Below are positions 6,692 through 7,520 of a stretch of 7,520 nt of DNA, one piece after another. Source of the stretch: Gammaproteobacteria bacterium (GTDB lineage: Bacteria; Pseudomonadota; Gammaproteobacteria; UBA5335; SLRW01); NCBI GenBank assembly GCA_007134115.1, contig SLLK01000239.1, forward strand, positions 1 to 7,520, in the 5' to 3' direction. Position 1 is the stretch's first letter, and each line of letters opens with the position of its first letter. Made by a program: the position numbers and the translations under genes. Below the pieces are notes generated by a model. That model was not told where the DNA came from. It saw only the letters and a list, made by a program, of their open reading frames with translations, and ran no database searches.

Positions 6692-7519
6692 TTAGTGGCG
6701 ATTCCGGACTCTGTCGATTTCCTCGACGATTTCTCGGTATGCAATAAGAGTTTCGCTATCTTTAAATCTCGGAAACGAGTTCAAATACCCAATATAACCC
6801 AACAATATATTACGACTCTCAATACACTGCTCTGGATCTTTTCGTGCTCGGTGGAATGCGGCCCGAATCTCTCTTCTAAACCGCCTTGGAGGTTGCGCAA
6901 CACAATTAACCACTACCCCAGTAACCCGCTGCTGAGATGACTTACTTACAATTCGCCGTTTAGACTCGTTCTCCTCGAACCCAAGCACCCCGAGCCTCTT
7001 CTTTACATACTTCAAAGCAGCGTGAACATCTTCTCTCAATGCACCGCTAATCGTGATATCGTCCGCATATCTTGTATAGGTAAGATTAAGTGACCGACAA
7101 TACTCTTCCACCTTGCAATCAAAGCGGTAGAGAACTGCGTTTGATATCAACGGACTCGTCGGCGCGCCTTGCGGAAGACCCTGACCGAGAGAAGCGAGCC
7201 TAGAAACAAACGAGGCCAGCTCAGGGCCAATTCCATTACTTAATAACTCACCTTCAAGGATATGTGGACTTATTGATCCAAAATAATCTTTTATGTCTGT
7301 TCCGCCAATATAGCTATTGCCGACATGGGGCAAGGCGTTCGTAACAATAGACCGCTGAGGCCTAAAAGAATGAACACATGCATGAACTGACAAGTGGTCA
7401 AGAATGTAACAAGCGACCCAAGACTGGACGACCTTCAAATAGACTCTAGGGGCTGATATCTTTCGCTTCCCACCACCTGATTTATTAACGGAAAAATGCC
7501 GGTAATATTTCTCTTTATT
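6692..7519 (-). CDS. Retron-type reverse transcriptase (N-terminus beyond the right edge)
   Basis: The frame is open to the window edge and shows 275 residues; numbering here starts at the first visible codon. Retron reverse transcriptases copy part of a linked structured RNA into multicopy single-stranded DNA. Visible motifs are VNKSGGGKRKISAPRVYLK (11-29) in the first finger region; retron motif X NAxxH as NALPH (61-65, bases 7325-7339); the first catalytic Asp in TDIKDYF (D75); GLPQGAPTSPLISN (114-127); catalytic YADD (151-154, bases 7058-7069); and retron motif Y VTG (199-201, bases 6917-6925), followed by a basic thumb. Both retron signatures together argue against group II intron or DGR enzymes. 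A TTG at 7438 could be taken as a start, but it lies inside the conserved fold and would remove the N-terminal motif. Retron enzymes are usually 300-350 residues, so perhaps 30-60 are missing. The msr-msd RNA normally lies just upstream, outside the window. The next cistron downstream is the membrane protein. Confidence 0.93.
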   Translation of the reverse strand, partial: NKEKYYRHFSVNKSGGGKRKISAPRVYLKVVQSWVACYILDHLSVHACVHSFRPQRSIVTNALPHVGNSYIGGTDIKDYFGSISPHILEGELLSNGIGPELASFVSRLASLGQGLPQGAPTSPLISNAVLYRFDCKVEEYCRSLNLTYTRYADDITISGALREDVHAALKYVKKRLGVLGFEENESKRRIVSKSSQQRVTGVVVNCVAQPPRRFRREIRAAFHRARKDPEQCIESRNILLGYIGYLNSFPRFKDSETLIAYREIVEEIDRVRNRH

Positions 7520-7520
7520 A

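Noticed and set aside
6692..7438. Reverse transcriptase as a complete 248-residue protein starting at TTG 7438
   Set aside because: The frame is open upstream to the window edge and encodes the conserved KSGGGKRKISAP segment, so the TTG is an internal Leu codon and the gene is cut by the window.
14..7511. 12-base match GAAATATTACCG at 14-25 and inverted at 7500-7511, as possible flanking repeats of an element
   Set aside because: A single 12-base match is expected by chance in a window this size, and the right copy lies inside the reverse transcriptase coding sequence.
1..7520. CRISPR arrays, tRNA or rRNA genes, insertion sequences, integrase or attachment sites
   Set aside because: No regularly spaced direct repeats, no cloverleaf or rRNA-like stretches, and no transposase or integrase motifs were seen by eye.

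Overview
This 7.5 kb window looks like part of a bacterial defence island. Every gene I can support lies on the minus strand. Read in the direction of transcription, from the right edge leftward, the window holds four blocks. (1) A retron-type reverse transcriptase cut by the right edge (6692-7519), then a three-helix membrane protein of the DUF6338 type (5948-6607) and an overlapping 49-residue hydrophilic protein (5799-5948). (2) A gap of about 335 bases with RNA-type inverted repeats and no convincing gene. (3) A single large restriction-modification protein of 1159 residues (1984-5463), with an N-terminal PD-(D/E)xK-type nuclease signature fused to an N6-adenine DNA methyltransferase. (4) A two-gene pair, an XRE-HTH/ImmA-IrrE zinc protease (695-1852) followed two bases later by a DUF4411 PIN-like protein (198-692), preceded by a plausible promoter.

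The host is a bacterium. The GC-rich methyltransferase gene and the style of its protein fit a proteobacterium, probably a gammaproteobacterium, but there is no rRNA, tRNA or housekeeping gene to fix the taxon. Composition is mosaic. A sample line inside the methyltransferase gene (2161-2220) is 41/60 G+C, while one inside the membrane-protein gene (6181-6240) is 24/60. This suggests modules acquired separately, as is usual in defence islands.

The most interesting block is the retron module. The reverse transcriptase shows both retron hallmarks, NAxxH (NALPH) and VTG, plus the YADD catalytic box. The cistrons directly downstream encode a membrane protein and a tiny basic/proline-rich protein coupled to it by a TAATG overlap with a good ribosome binding site. 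By analogy with retrons whose effector is a small membrane protein, the DUF6338 protein (with or without the 49-residue partner) is a candidate effector. This is inference. The msr-msd RNA would lie just beyond the right edge and cannot be seen.

No CRISPR array, tRNA, rRNA, insertion sequence or integrase was found. The leftmost 197 bases hold nothing I can assign.
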